A stretch of DNA of 64,000 nucleotides, taken from the NCBI GenBank assembly GCA_021292105.1, contig CM037862.1, forward strand, positions 29,792,169 through 29,856,168, read 5' to 3'. Positions 45,480 to 54,600 of the stretch are shown here, one piece after another. The position numbers were made by a program, and so were the translations under genes. The notes below the pieces were generated by a model that saw nothing but the letters and a program-made list of their open reading frames with translations, was not told the DNA's origin and searched no databases. The first letter of the stretch is position 1; each line of letters starts with the position of its first letter. Origin of the DNA: Anadara kagoshimensis (Eukaryota > Mollusca > Bivalvia > Arcoida > Arcidae).

Positions 45480-45944
45480 CGCTTGAACCTTTGGTTCAGG
45501 TCAAAACTTCGGTTCAGGTGAGCTAATAAAAACGTTACAGGCATTCTGAAATAAGTTATAACATAAACATTTTCATTTTCATTCATGCTACTCTTACAAA
45601 TTCCAAGTGGCTTAGATTCTAGTATGAAAAAATCTGTCACTTTGCTTGCTGAAACTCAATTATGTCCAGATACCCTGGTTTTCTCCACTACCTATGAACT
45701 GACTACCTTGGTATAAATGACAGGATCTTGACTGGGGCATAAAATTCCATTAATCCCAACTCCACCATACATGTACTTACTGCTTTCATATAAATGAAAT
45801 ACTCTTGACTTAGGCCTAAAACACCATTTTCCCATTGCACTCTTGTACATTTATGTAAAATGAACAAAAAAATTTAAATGTACTCTTACCTCGACAACAG
45901 AAAGTTAACAACATGAAAAGAAACAAAATATCAAGATAAAACAT
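37644..45944 (-). CDS. CYYR1/Shisa-like cysteine- and tyrosine-rich membrane protein (150 aa)
   Basis: Four coding exons on the minus strand: 45944-45890, 40155-40041, 39492-39326 and 37759-37644. Donors are GTAAGA, GTACGT and GTAAGT, acceptors CTAG, GCAG and TCAG, and phases 1, 2 and 1 fit. Exon 1 gives a signal peptide (residues 1-17). Exon 2 is the Cys/Tyr-rich ectodomain, residues 23-57, with GELCYYYDD, TCYSGCCDDVCC and YDYYW. Exon 3 carries the single membrane helix (about 62-84) preceded by GSIAG and followed by ACCYSRRPG. Exon 4 is a Pro-rich tail with a PPPPPY stretch at 135-140, a PPxY-type site that could bind WW-domain proteins. Order and spacing match CYYR1/Shisa-like proteins, which are type I membrane proteins thought to work as adaptors of other membrane proteins; the function in molluscs is unknown. 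Large introns hold mobile elements. The start codon lies 73 bp beyond the MRPL42 stop codon. Confidence 0.85.
38311..38364. repeat. Second copy of the CATGTGCTA hairpin
   Basis: Diverged form of the hairpin at 30420-30470, in intron 3 of the CYYR1-like gene. Confidence 0.55.
38495..38830 (+). repeat. tRNA-derived SINE, well preserved
   Basis: Head ATCTCAGTCGGTAGAGTGTT (A box) and GTGTTCGATCCACGG (B box), body with ACCCAAGACTTGAAAGTGG, TCGCCAAGAACTCTGATTC, GCTGGTGACGTTTCGATATA and tail GAGCGTTAAACACCATTGC. It lies in intron 3 of the CYYR1-like gene, antisense to the gene. Confidence 0.8.
38990..39250 (+). repeat. One arm of the 18.3-kb palindromic family
   Basis: ACTAATCCATGTAAAAATC, TTTGAAACTGACAAATTAGG, CCGGATGCTCCGGAAGGGTAAGC, CCTGGGCACAGAGACATCAT and TAATGATGGTCATAAAACG match the right arm at 36000-36240. 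Another shorter arm lies at 39535-39700 (CACAATGCAAAAAGCAATG, then ACCGGGTGTTCCGGAAAG). They flank exon 3 of the CYYR1-like gene on both sides. Confidence 0.65.
40225..40430. mobile_element. 200-bp MITE in CYYR1-like intron 1
   Basis: The inverted ends TTGTTTGAAGCTTGATTAG and CTAATCAAGCTTCAACAC enclose AT-rich sequence without a reading frame. Confidence 0.75.
40560..42270. other. Intron 1 of the CYYR1-like gene, mixed repeats
   Basis: 40610-40700 has a SINE-head-like GGTGGTGGGTACGAACC. 41145-41290 is a decayed copy of the GTAAAACCTCG MITE (ATTATAACGCCCCTCAACTCG). 41840-42270 is a GC-richer stretch with GGCCTAGGTTCAAAATCC that looks like a repeat, though I could not match it to another copy here. 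Confidence 0.4.
42275..42500 (-). repeat. tRNA-derived SINE, reversed
   Basis: GTCCCAGTCACAACTATTTC, ATATCGAGACGTTGCCAGC, GCGTTGCGCTGATGACATTA and a reversed head with GGAGTTCGAACCCACGACC. Same family as 38495-38830, truncated in the middle. Confidence 0.75.
42673..42954 (+). CDS. Unrecognised 93-codon frame next to a mariner remnant
   Basis: I do not recognise this frame. It runs with protein-like composition, with FRAKSCKVSSIDEASEFCK near residue 49 and KSVTQWLHRKGLAPED near residue 73. No splice sites were found that tie it to another exon. It ends 20 bp before the mariner remnant and does not resemble the N-terminal part of a mariner transposase. It could be another element's frame or chance. 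Confidence 0.25.
   Translation: MCRVECLSYLHRKRNINVTPIKQNIKFRTQIKTDGSQDIPHASISRLFRAKSCKVSSIDEASEFCKMDKIGEKSVTQWLHRKGLAPEDTHTDI
42970..43690 (+). pseudogene. Decayed mariner-type transposase
   Basis: Fragments of a DDD-type mariner transposase can be read in order in changing frames: IEDYPGPGRPVAT (about 43020-43062, the segment after the helix-turn-helix), LKGHDLIKGVLFHQDNAP (about 43383-43434, with the second catalytic Asp in the HQDNAP block), and RWQKC followed by ID, a stop, then KG (about 43618-43650, the C-terminal signature). Stops and frame shifts are frequent and the first catalytic block is not clear. It lies in intron 1 of the CYYR1-like gene, antisense to it. Confidence 0.75.
43700..44190. 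other. Intron sequence, nothing recognised
   Basis: AT-rich with no repeat or exon-like block that I can support. Confidence 0.4.
44195..44475 (-). repeat. tRNA-derived SINE, reversed
   Basis: CAGTCAAGAATATTTCACT, GTCGGGACGTCTCCAGCTG, CTTTGCAGTGCGCTACG, GTGCTTGGCGAAAGGAAC and a reversed head with GGGTTCGAATCCCGACCTCC. Confidence 0.7.
44785..45010 (+). repeat. tRNA-derived SINE, second family
   Basis: Head GATGGCAGAGTGGTCTAGAG (A box) and GTTTGAATCCACTTGG (B box), then AAAAGGTTGGTTGCTTTCTC, GTTTTCCTCCACATCCC, TCCGATATAAATGAAAATAT and an AACACTCA tail. The tail part resembles 51945-52195, 58588-58805 and 45640-45840. Confidence 0.7.
45163..45530 (-). mobile_element. Short element with CATGGGCC and TCAGGTGAG ends
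   Basis: The left end CAAGAGGTCCATGGGCC with GCTCACCTGAGG and the right end TTCGGTTCAGGTGAGC are inverted over the CACCTGA core. It is a short relative of the repeats at 1-235 and 29240-30665. Confidence 0.6.
45640..45840 (+). repeat. Partial SINE (tail half, duplicated)
   Basis: TTTTCTCCACTACCTATGAAC, TTGGTATAAATGACAGGATC, TTGACTGGGGCATAAAATTCC, and a second tail copy ATATAAATGAAATACTCTTG. There is no tRNA-like head. Confidence 0.5.
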
Positions 45945-46017
45945 TTTATTTACAATGAATATGACAAGATCTGATATTCTAATACAGGTAATCACACCAT
46001 TTATAATCTCTATATAA
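45944..46017 (-). promoter_or_regulatory. MRPL42 to CYYR1-like junction with AATAAA
   Basis: Seventy-odd bases separate the MRPL42 stop (46018-46020) from the CYYR1-like ATG (45942-45944). On the minus strand AATAAA lies directly against that ATG (GTAAATAAAATG). If used, it would polyadenylate MRPL42 inside the first CYYR1-like coding exon. AG dinucleotides upstream of the ATG could be acceptors for a leader exon, but I cannot show this. Confidence 0.4.
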
Positions 46018-49000
46018 CTATAATCCTTCTCTTTCTTTTATATGATATGGTCTTTTATACTTTTTCTTTGTCCTAAAAAATAAATGATTAATAAACTTAT
46101 ACAATAACATGTAGTTCAGAGTGAAAAGACAATAAAGAAATGCAAAGATAAGAAAGCAGTGCAGAGCATCTATACATGTCTGAGACTTACAAAGGCATTA
46201 TATATGGTGAGAAATAGTGAGACGTTTTACAACTAGAATGTGTCATAGAACAGAAATGCCTGGCCCATTTTCTGTTTTACATTTGAAGTCAAGGTCATAA
46301 GTACTTAAAATTGACATGCAACCTTTCACAATCACCTGATGCTTTCAAACAGCATGTTTCTAGAAAAATGTTATATTTAAAGTTACACATATTCTCAGAA
46401 CAAGGAGTGGAGTGGAGTGGAGTGGAGTAATGGGGGTTTACATCTCAGTCAACATTCTTTTATTTATGGCAAGGGGAGGAAACCAGAGTGTCTGGAGAAA
46501 ACCATCAATCTACAACAAACAAATGACATACTTTCTCACCCTAGGATCTTCTGGAGCAGAATTCAAACCTAGATGGTGATGTGCTGTTATCTGTAAATGC
46601 ACACCTCATCTCTGACTGAAATGTTCAACCCCTTGGGTGAGATTTCCCTATCCTACATGGATACTCATAATGGATTCCTATAATCTCTTTGATGTGGCAT
46701 CAATATGAACAGTTCCATTAAGCTAACAGATCTGACTATGTGTAATCTATACTTACGATTGATACCATCTATGTTTAGAAGTATGAAATAAATTGGCAAG
46801 CTCTTTCTCATTCGGACCATCTTCTCTTTCCCTCAATCTATATTCTTTTATGTACTGCAGTTTTAGTGCTGTATTTCCCTGTGCAAAATATAAATACAGG
46901 TGTTATTGACTGACTGACTGACCGACAGGTTCTAATCGAAATCAAGCAAATTCAGTGCATTAGGATCCCATGCCAGTTTTTCTGTCATAGGTCCAGGAAA
47001 ATGAGCAAACAAACTCAGGTTACTAATATGCCCATTTCCAATCAATGTTGATGGTTTGCACCAAGTTTCGTAAAATAGTTTTTCATACTTCTACTTTGAT
47101 GTTTTACATTTTCAACACAATGACATGTAAAACATAAGGTAATAATGTCTTCATAGTTATAATAAGACCATGTGACTGTTTGCATGTTTACAGATCTTGT
47201 AAACGTTTACCGGTACTAGTCAAACAAGAAACATGAGCATGTACACTTGTACACTTAGGAGTATTACGTCCCAATCAAGAAAAGTTCACTTTTATTGAGA
47301 CATCACCAGCTTTAAGTGAATGGCAGAATTTTTTACCTTTGCAGTTCACTTAGGCCAATAAACTGGGAGGTTATTTATGACCCATGTCTGCAGTGGCACA
47401 GGGCATCGGTTTTTAAGGTATCTTCTGGGGGATCCTGTTACTTTAATTTCTAAAAGCTGAGTGACTGGTGAAAGAAAAGTCAATACCTATTTTCAAGTCT
47501 TGGTCAGACTAGGCCTGGGCTCGAACTGACAATTTCCCACATACGAAGCGAGCTCTACTAACTGAGCTACCAAAGTGGTCGATCTGACCAGTAGTCATGA
47601 TGACATGGGTAAAACTTCTGTATTATTAAATAACTCAATTTTCATTTGTTTCAAGCATTTTGATTGGTCAGATCTTTTGTGTTATTTTTCCATGACAGAA
47701 TTGGCTCCTCTCCAACTTTCACTGCCGGCACTACTTTTCTGACCTACATCCAAATGTTTACATTGTTGACACATTACACATAAGTTGTAAAAGTATCACA
47801 TACACTTATTTGTTGTTTTTTTTTAAACTATAAATTGAATTATAAGAAATGAAGTTAAATTTCCTTTTTGTTATGGAAATATGAAAGAATTGGACATTGC
47901 ACACGTAACATAATTTGCTACGTGAATTATTCAGTGTGCAAAATGGCCAATTATTTCATACTTCCATAACAAAAAGAAAATTTAACTTCATTTCTATAAT
48001 AACAGAAAAAAAATTTCAATCCCAGAACCTATATGCATTTAACTGAATTTGACTGTACTGTCTTCTCCTTTTTTTATTATATACACAGGTGTTTATAATT
48101 TCTTATTATATTATGTACAGTGTATCAATGATCCATCTTACCTCTCTGATCTCTGCCTCTATCCGTGGTAATGGCTGAAATAGGTCAAACATAAAAATCA
48201 TCATAACGGTTATTGAAAACACAAAAATGAGTTATATAAATTGCAATTGAATAAAAAACAATTGACGACGAGTGCTCAAATTATATTAAGTTTTAATTAT
48301 AGCAGATTTGTTTTGGACTTTGAAAAAAAATTTTAATTTTGTGTTTGGGGACAAAAGCTATATAGAGCAGTAATACCCCATGTTACAGTTATAGATGAAT
48401 CAAACGCTTGCTCGAGACATATTCTAACATAAGTTTGCCAATAGGCTACAAAATGAATCAAACGTTCACTCGAGATGCATTATAATCTGCATTTTGCCAC
48501 AGATCCATTCTTATAATCGGTGCTGGTTTATTTTTATATTTAGAAACAAAAATGCATCTATGGACTGGTAAAATATTTCTTATTATGAATACCTGAAAAT
48601 TTTAGGGGGGCACAGGCCGGGTGTGCCCCGTCTGGATCTGCGCCTGCATTAACTTTTGAAAGTCCCAAATCAGCAATGAAAGGTCTGTATGCAATTATAT
48701 TGTTACATAGAATAAAATACATCTGTTATTTATATTCAGAGGTAGAATAATCTTAATAAGAGTCTTGGTAAAAAATGACAGGTCCATCCAACTTTTAAAG
48801 CTTAAACATCAAAGGGCCAAAAGTAAAATCAACAGGTCAGGGACCTTGGATCCAGGAAACTTTTAACTCCTGCTGTACTGGGTGTTTTACGTCCCAGTCA
48901 AAATATGATTTCACTCATGAAGAGGCAGTCAGATCTGGTCGAGGAAACCAGAGTACCTGGAGGAAATAAACAAATTCTGTCAAGTGAAACAATAAACATT

Positions 49001-51512
49001 CTTAAACTAGTAACTACAACAAATGTATATGAATTGTATTTGAACCTAAGTGACAAGAGGTGCTGTGATCTGTTAGCCAGTACTCTAAACCAGTCTGCTA
49101 CTACTAAGGCCCCAAATTTACAAAGTGGTTATTGCCCTGTACGTGTCAATAACAAATGTGTTATTACCATGTATTTTTTATACCGTAACTTGTACATGGG
49201 CTTTATAACTTTATGATTGGCTATAAATACATCAATTTAGTGATAATTAAAGTATATTTCATAGAAATTTGTCATATTTGGGTCAAATAATTGATTGTTT
49301 TGATAAAAAACGTAAACACGGTTTTATATCCATCATTTTGTTTTCGTCATATAGTCGGATCGTTTTTTGCAGTTCATCACGATCAAAGATCCAACATAGA
49401 TGGCAACTTTTTGTAAAATATCAATAAAATTTTGTTTTCTAAACAATGTATGAAGTTACATGCGTACCGTTATACGGGTATAAAAATATGTGGTAATAAC
49501 ATTTGCCCCAAATTTATTAGCCATAATACATTCATACCTTTGTATGTTCATATGGAAACTTTGGTTCTGGATGCCAACATATTACTGTACTTTTATCCTC
49601 AGATAGTCCAACTTTGAAATTCCTAAAAATTACAACATTGTTTTATTTTTATTCATTTTTATGGGTATAATATGATACATCTTGCTGTATTAGTATGGTT
49701 TTTTTTAATTTAATGAAAAGGTAACATATTTTAGCAAATTTGCCAAATAAACAAGAAAAATTTTAAAAATTTAAAAAGAAGAATAGTCACAATTTTTTTA
49801 AATCTGGTGACTAATATTTTTTAAATTGTGGAAACATTATTAGTGGTATCACATGTTACACCAATAAAATAAATACCAAAAAGCCTATCATATTCACCTG
49901 GAAAGTCAGATATGGGGATTTCAAATAAATGACACTTAGCTGACTTAGGTCTTAAAAATCAATGCCCTATGTCATATTTGGTGTGACACAAAAAATAATG
50001 AAATCATTCTTGATAATTGCCATTAAAGTAGACAGCAATATTGCAGTAATATATATATATTAGAAAACACATTCAGAAAATATAAACTAAGGGGAAGTAG
50101 GGGACAAACTTAATCCAGATTCAAACAAGTTTAAAGAAGACATCTTTCATCATCTTGCTGTCTTTATTGAAACCACTGACCCTATGAGTTATATTATAAT
50201 TAGTCAAGAATATTGTTATCACTTACTTGTTTGAAAAACCATTCTCATCTGTTGAATATGTCCTAGTTTTCTGTACAAGCGCCTGGCCTAAAATATAGTA
50301 TAAATTACAAAGATAGAACTTTATTGCTTAATGGTATATTGTTTGTCATGATACTGTCTGACAATTTTTTTCACTTCCAACACTTGTTCAGATGAAGCTT
50401 AGACTGTTGTACCTGTTCGTCACTGAGATAGCAATCCCATATATTTTCATTATCACCTTATTCCTATTAGTATTAAATATGCCTGTTTTCTGGTGGGGTG
50501 TCTTCCTTTTGTTTGCCTTTTTATGAAAGAAACTTAACAGAGCTCTCCCCCTGCCTGTCCCGACTTTCTTTTTGCTTTTGCTCCATGTCTATATTTAACA
50601 GAAACACAGTTTTCATGCAAGCCTTGATATCTTAGTTTAACCAATCAAAAGCACTCATTAAAATAATTTGAGTTGGACCGCGATAAGTGTGGTGTTGTAT
50701 ATAAAAGATATTAGAAGTGATTTATTGCCAGACTTTATGGTCTTAATCTTTTAGCCTTATGGTAGAACACTCGCTTTTCACCTGGGAAGGCCAGGTTCAA
50801 TCCTCAGCTGGAGAACTCGGCAAGGAAGTTTAACTTTTCAGGTGTTTCGTCTGTCCTGTTACATTGGCACCTAACAAAATAATCCACAGAGGGATTGTGT
50901 GAGATTTCCATTGACCAACGTGGGAAATCTCAATATAACAGGGGAGAATGTAACAATACTGAGCTAGTAATGATGTTAAATGTCAATAGAAGATAAAATA
51001 GAGTGATTTACAGCCAGACTTCTGATACGTATCTTTTAGCCTTGTGGTAGAACACTCAATTTTCACCTGGGAGGGCTGGATTCGACCCTCAGCTGTGGCA
51101 CTAGGTGAAAAGTGGATTTTTTTTCGGGTGTTTTCTCCCTCCTTTTACATTACTTTTAAAAGCGAGTGTAAACTAGCTTACAATAAGCATTGGACATTAA
51201 CAGACATGTCATTTATCACATGTTGTCAACTTTGGTAGAGTACAGAGTGGGAGACACCAAAGGGCTTGAACAGCTTGAAGGTCATTTCACTCGGGTCACT
51301 TTGGTCCTTGAGACCGACATGTCTCTTGCAAACTTGTGCAAAAAAAATGTCGAAATATCAATATGCTCCAATGAAAATATTGCAAGATACAAAAGTCGGA
51401 TTTGGATAAATGTGTTAAAAACGAACAACGTGTGCATACCTTTGAAATGTTGAAAAGACTGTCGATAAAATCGCATAACACAAAACGACAGCCTTTTCAT
51501 GGGGGCAGCCAT
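46018..51512 (-). CDS. MRPL42: Mitochondrial ribosomal protein L42 (mL42), 142 aa
   Basis: Component of the mitochondrial large ribosomal subunit. Six coding exons on the minus strand: 51512-51440, 50287-50227, 49622-49538, 48174-48142 (33 nt), 46878-46757 and 46072-46018. Donors are GTATGC, GTAAGT, GTATGA, GTAAGA and GTAAGT, all acceptors end in AG after a pyrimidine tract, and the phases close to one 429-nt frame ending in TAG. The product has the same length as I recall for the human protein. Residues 1-25 are basic and amphipathic, like a mitochondrial targeting peptide (starts MAAPMKRLSF). The family core is clear: STVICWHPEPKFPYEHTKPL at 56-75, and TSKHRWY at 117-123 near the C-terminus, followed by a Lys/Arg-rich tail. 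The ATG has A at -3 and G at +4. It shares a short promoter region with APEH, and introns 4 and 5 hold several SINEs and a MITE. Confidence 0.93.
46425..46640 (-). repeat. SINE-like repeat, reversed, in MRPL42 intron 5
   Basis: GTTTACATCTCAGTCAACATTC, GGAAACCAGAGTGTCTGGAG, AAAACCATCAATCTAC and a reversed head-like GCAGAATTCAAACCTAGATGG. It is preceded by a GGAGT pentamer repeat (about 46404-46428). Confidence 0.6.
47255..47585 (-). repeat. tRNA-derived SINE, reversed, in MRPL42 intron 4
   Basis: GTATTACGTCCCAATCAAG, TTATTGAGACATCACCAGC, CAAGTCTTGGTCAGACTAGG and a reversed head with GGGCTCGAACTGACAATTTCC and CTACTAACTGAGCTACC. Confidence 0.75.
47835..48005. mobile_element. Palindromic MITE in MRPL42 intron 4
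   Basis: ATTATAAGAAATGAAGTTAAAT and TTTTTGTTATGG on the left pair with CCATAACAAAAA and ATTTAACTTCATTTCTATAAT on the right. The loop has an inner palindrome around CACGTAACATAATTTGCTACGTG. Confidence 0.8.
48880..48975 (-). repeat. SINE fragment, reversed
   Basis: GTGTTTTACGTCCCAGTCAA, TTTCACTCATGAAG, GAAACCAGAGTACCTGGAGG. The neighbouring 103-codon open frame (48905-49216) begins inside this repeat and is not supported as a gene. Confidence 0.55.
50735..51110 (+). repeat. Two SINE-like units in MRPL42 intron 1
   Basis: Unit one (50735-50985) has TTATGGTAGAACACTCGC, CCAGGTTCAATCCTCAGCTGG, GTTACATTGGCACC and GTGGGAAATCTCAATATAACAG. Unit two (51025-51110) repeats the head with TTGTGGTAGAACACTCAATT and GGATTCGACCCTCAGCTG. 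Confidence 0.6.
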
Positions 51513-51653
51513 GTTTTTTCTTACTCGAGAAGGCGCTTGAAAACGGATTTCATATTCCGTACAGTTTCAAACATTTTAATGATCCATCTAACTGCCATTC
51601 TACTTTCGTTATCTCAATTTCCGGCGGTGTTGCATTAAGTACACTTGCAAAAA
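51513..51653. promoter_or_regulatory. Bidirectional promoter region, MRPL42 / APEH
   Basis: The two start codons face away from each other across 141 bp, so both 5' leaders and the shared core promoter must lie here or overlap the first exons. An ETS-type core (CCGGAAAT on the minus strand) is at about 51617-51624. No TATA box is at a convincing place. Compact divergent layout with ETS-type sites is common for mitochondrial-protein and housekeeping genes. Confidence 0.55.
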
Positions 51654-54600
51654 ATGTCAGGACAGCAAGAGAAATTGGTAATTGACAGTCACAATGACGT
51701 ACACAGAAGAAAAGTTCACAAACTGTTAATTTTGTTTAGATATTCTGTCTTTTGTGTTATGATTTCAATCCAACTCATTAACATACAGAGATATGTCTGT
51801 CAGTTCATATTCAGTCTGAAAGATTGATGCTTTGGCCCTTTACAATGACCATTTACATTTAGATGTAGTACAGATACTTGTACCAAAGTATAATTAGTTA
51901 TACCAGTACAGTAATCTGGTTAGAATAAAATAAGTAGGTTAAATTATAGGGGCCTCAGTAGCTGACTGGTCTTTTTTGTGCACACCTGTAGATACCATAT
52001 AGCATGACCTCCTCCACCTAGGTTCAAATCCCACATTCAGGAACACATCCTTAACTGTGAGAAAATTTGTCAGTTCTCTTACCAAAGGTCTGTAGTTTTC
52101 TCAACGTGCTACATTTCCCTCCAGCATTCATGGACTTTATAAGCCTTAATAGAAATGAAAAAATCTTGACGGGGACATACATACAATACCATTCAAAACA
52201 TAAATAAATAAACTTTGCATTATTTTTCATAGCTTCTGTTTCTCTGACTAATAATTTTGTGGTAATTTTAATTTCAAAATTCATAGAATTTATCTCAAAA
52301 GTCTAGGAAAAATCCAGATCGAAGCTGTTTTGATTTTTGAATTGTAGGTAAACAAAATCGTAAGCCTGTACAGAAAACTAGCTTGTGTTCCAGTACCAAA
52401 ATCAGCACAGATAGAGAACAGCTCAACCACTGCTCAAATCTCTGTCAGAACAAGATGGACACAGCGGGACTTGGAACGGACAGAAAATGTCACCTTCTTG
52501 AAGAATTACCTTGTCACTAAAGATAATAGAGGAAAGCAAAATGTCATTCATAGATCTATGTCCAAAGAAATTAGCAATGAGTAGGTATCAGCAGTGATTT
52601 TGTTTGCCTTAAAATTACTACAGAATAAAGGTATAGTTTCCCCTGGGGAAAAATTACTAAAATTTCCCAATTTGACTACTAAAATTCCCAAAACAACCGT
52701 GATATACTAGCAAATTAAATTAAGTGTTCCATACCCACAATATGTTAACTGATGCATTTCAGAACCTCAAGTTTTCCTAATTTAAAAAGCAGAAGGTAGT
52801 TTTTTTTTTTTTAAAAATGAAACAAAATCACTGATCTACAAGATTAATCAAAATGGTCTATTTTGTATGGATTGTCAAATGAAATCAGTATTTGGTGATT
52901 TTTCACCAAATGTTTAGCATTAAGAAAGGAAAACTACTACTACAACTGATATATGGATACAGTGATTTTGTTTGCCTAAATTACTACCAAAAAAAGGTAG
53001 TTTCCCCTTGGGGGAAATGACTAAAATTTCCCAATTTGTCCACTAAATGTCCCAAAACAACATTGACATACTAGCAAATAAACTCTAGCTGTCATTTCCC
53101 ACAAAATGTAGGATATTGTCACAATATAACATCTTTGCAATGAGGATCCTAAGCTATTGCAATCATGCCATTATGTAGTTTGCTGAATTTCATAACCTCA
53201 AGTTTTCCCAAATTAAAAGGCAGAAGGTAGTTTTTAAAAAATGTAAGAAAAACACTGGGATAACTAGTGATTGAAAGGCTGTTGACAGATAGAAAACCAC
53301 TGCCAAAAAGCTGTCCAGATATAGGTAGCCAGAGGAACATGAGCTGGGGCTTTGGCACTAAATTTGTTAACTTAGTGTTAAACATTCAACAGGTCTGTAC
53401 TGTATACATTTTTACCACTTCGCCTGTAGCTGGCGATGTCACAGTATAAGTGAAGAGATGTTGACAGGGATATAGAATCTATTTCAGCTATTGGAGTAAA
53501 TACTGTCATTCTTGCAGAGTTCCAAAAATTCAACACCAGCACTTACAGAAATCTTTATTATCTCTTGTTTAGGTTATGGAACAAAGAGTCACCATCTGGA
53601 AAATTGAGAGCTATAGCATCAAAGTTTACACCAAAGAAAGGAGGAGATGACAAGTATTTTATTGAGGTATGCTTAGATGAAAATACAGTAAAACCTACTA
53701 TCCACAGGATGTATGAAATATGGACTTTATTGAAGACAGTCTTTATAGTGGTTAATTTTTGGTATACATGTAAATATGAAGCAAAGGGACCATAAAACAC
53801 TGGTATTAATAGACAGGTGATCCTTTAATAGAGGTGGTCACTTTTGTAGGCTTTACTGCATTTACATAAAGTTGAAGCTCAATAGCTTGCACCTTGGGTC
53901 AATAAAAAAATAAGTCATTAAGCAATTCGATTGTATTTGAGTAGAGTAAAGGTGTTTTACTCCGGGTCCCCAATCAAGATTCTTCTACTTATATCAAGGT
54001 GGTCAGTTTTGGATTTTGAAAGAAACTGTAGTACCCAGAGAAAACCTCTGACCTTCAGCAAACTAACTGACAAAGTTTCTCAAACTATCACAGACTAAAT
54101 TTCAACATTTTTGAATATGAAAATATTTTTTATTCAAAATGTTGAAAAATATTTTCATATTCAAAAATGTTGAAATTTAGTCTGTGATATCAACATTTTG
54201 AATAAAAAATATTTTCATATTCAAAAATGTTGAAATTTAGTCTGTGATATCAACATTTTGAATAAAAAATATTTTCATTTCAAAAATGTTGAAATTTAGT
54301 CTGTGATACAGACTTAATCTATGGTTATGGAGGACGGTCATAGCAATTTTATGTTACAATATCAAACTTCATTTGGATGTTATGAAAATTTTCCAAAATA
54401 TTGCTACAATCACAGTGACACATGTTTGTATTTTGTGCATTTTGGTTTTGCTTATGAAATTTTCTTTCGCATTATTTCTATTATCACTATATATGTAATA
54501 TTCAAGATATACATGTATCAAATATAAATACATTGTGTATTTTAGATTTGGAATGATAAATTCAGAAAACTTAATGTAGACATACTAAGTCAGGAAAAAC

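Noticed and set aside
48905..49216. Plus-strand 103-codon frame
   Set aside because: Starts inside a reversed SINE fragment and has no recognisable domain or splice context.
49898..49950. Exon-like block in MRPL42 intron 2 (minus strand, CAG/GT borders)
   Set aside because: Its 53-nt length would put exon 3 out of frame and bring a stop; the junction 50227 to 49622 is already in phase without it.
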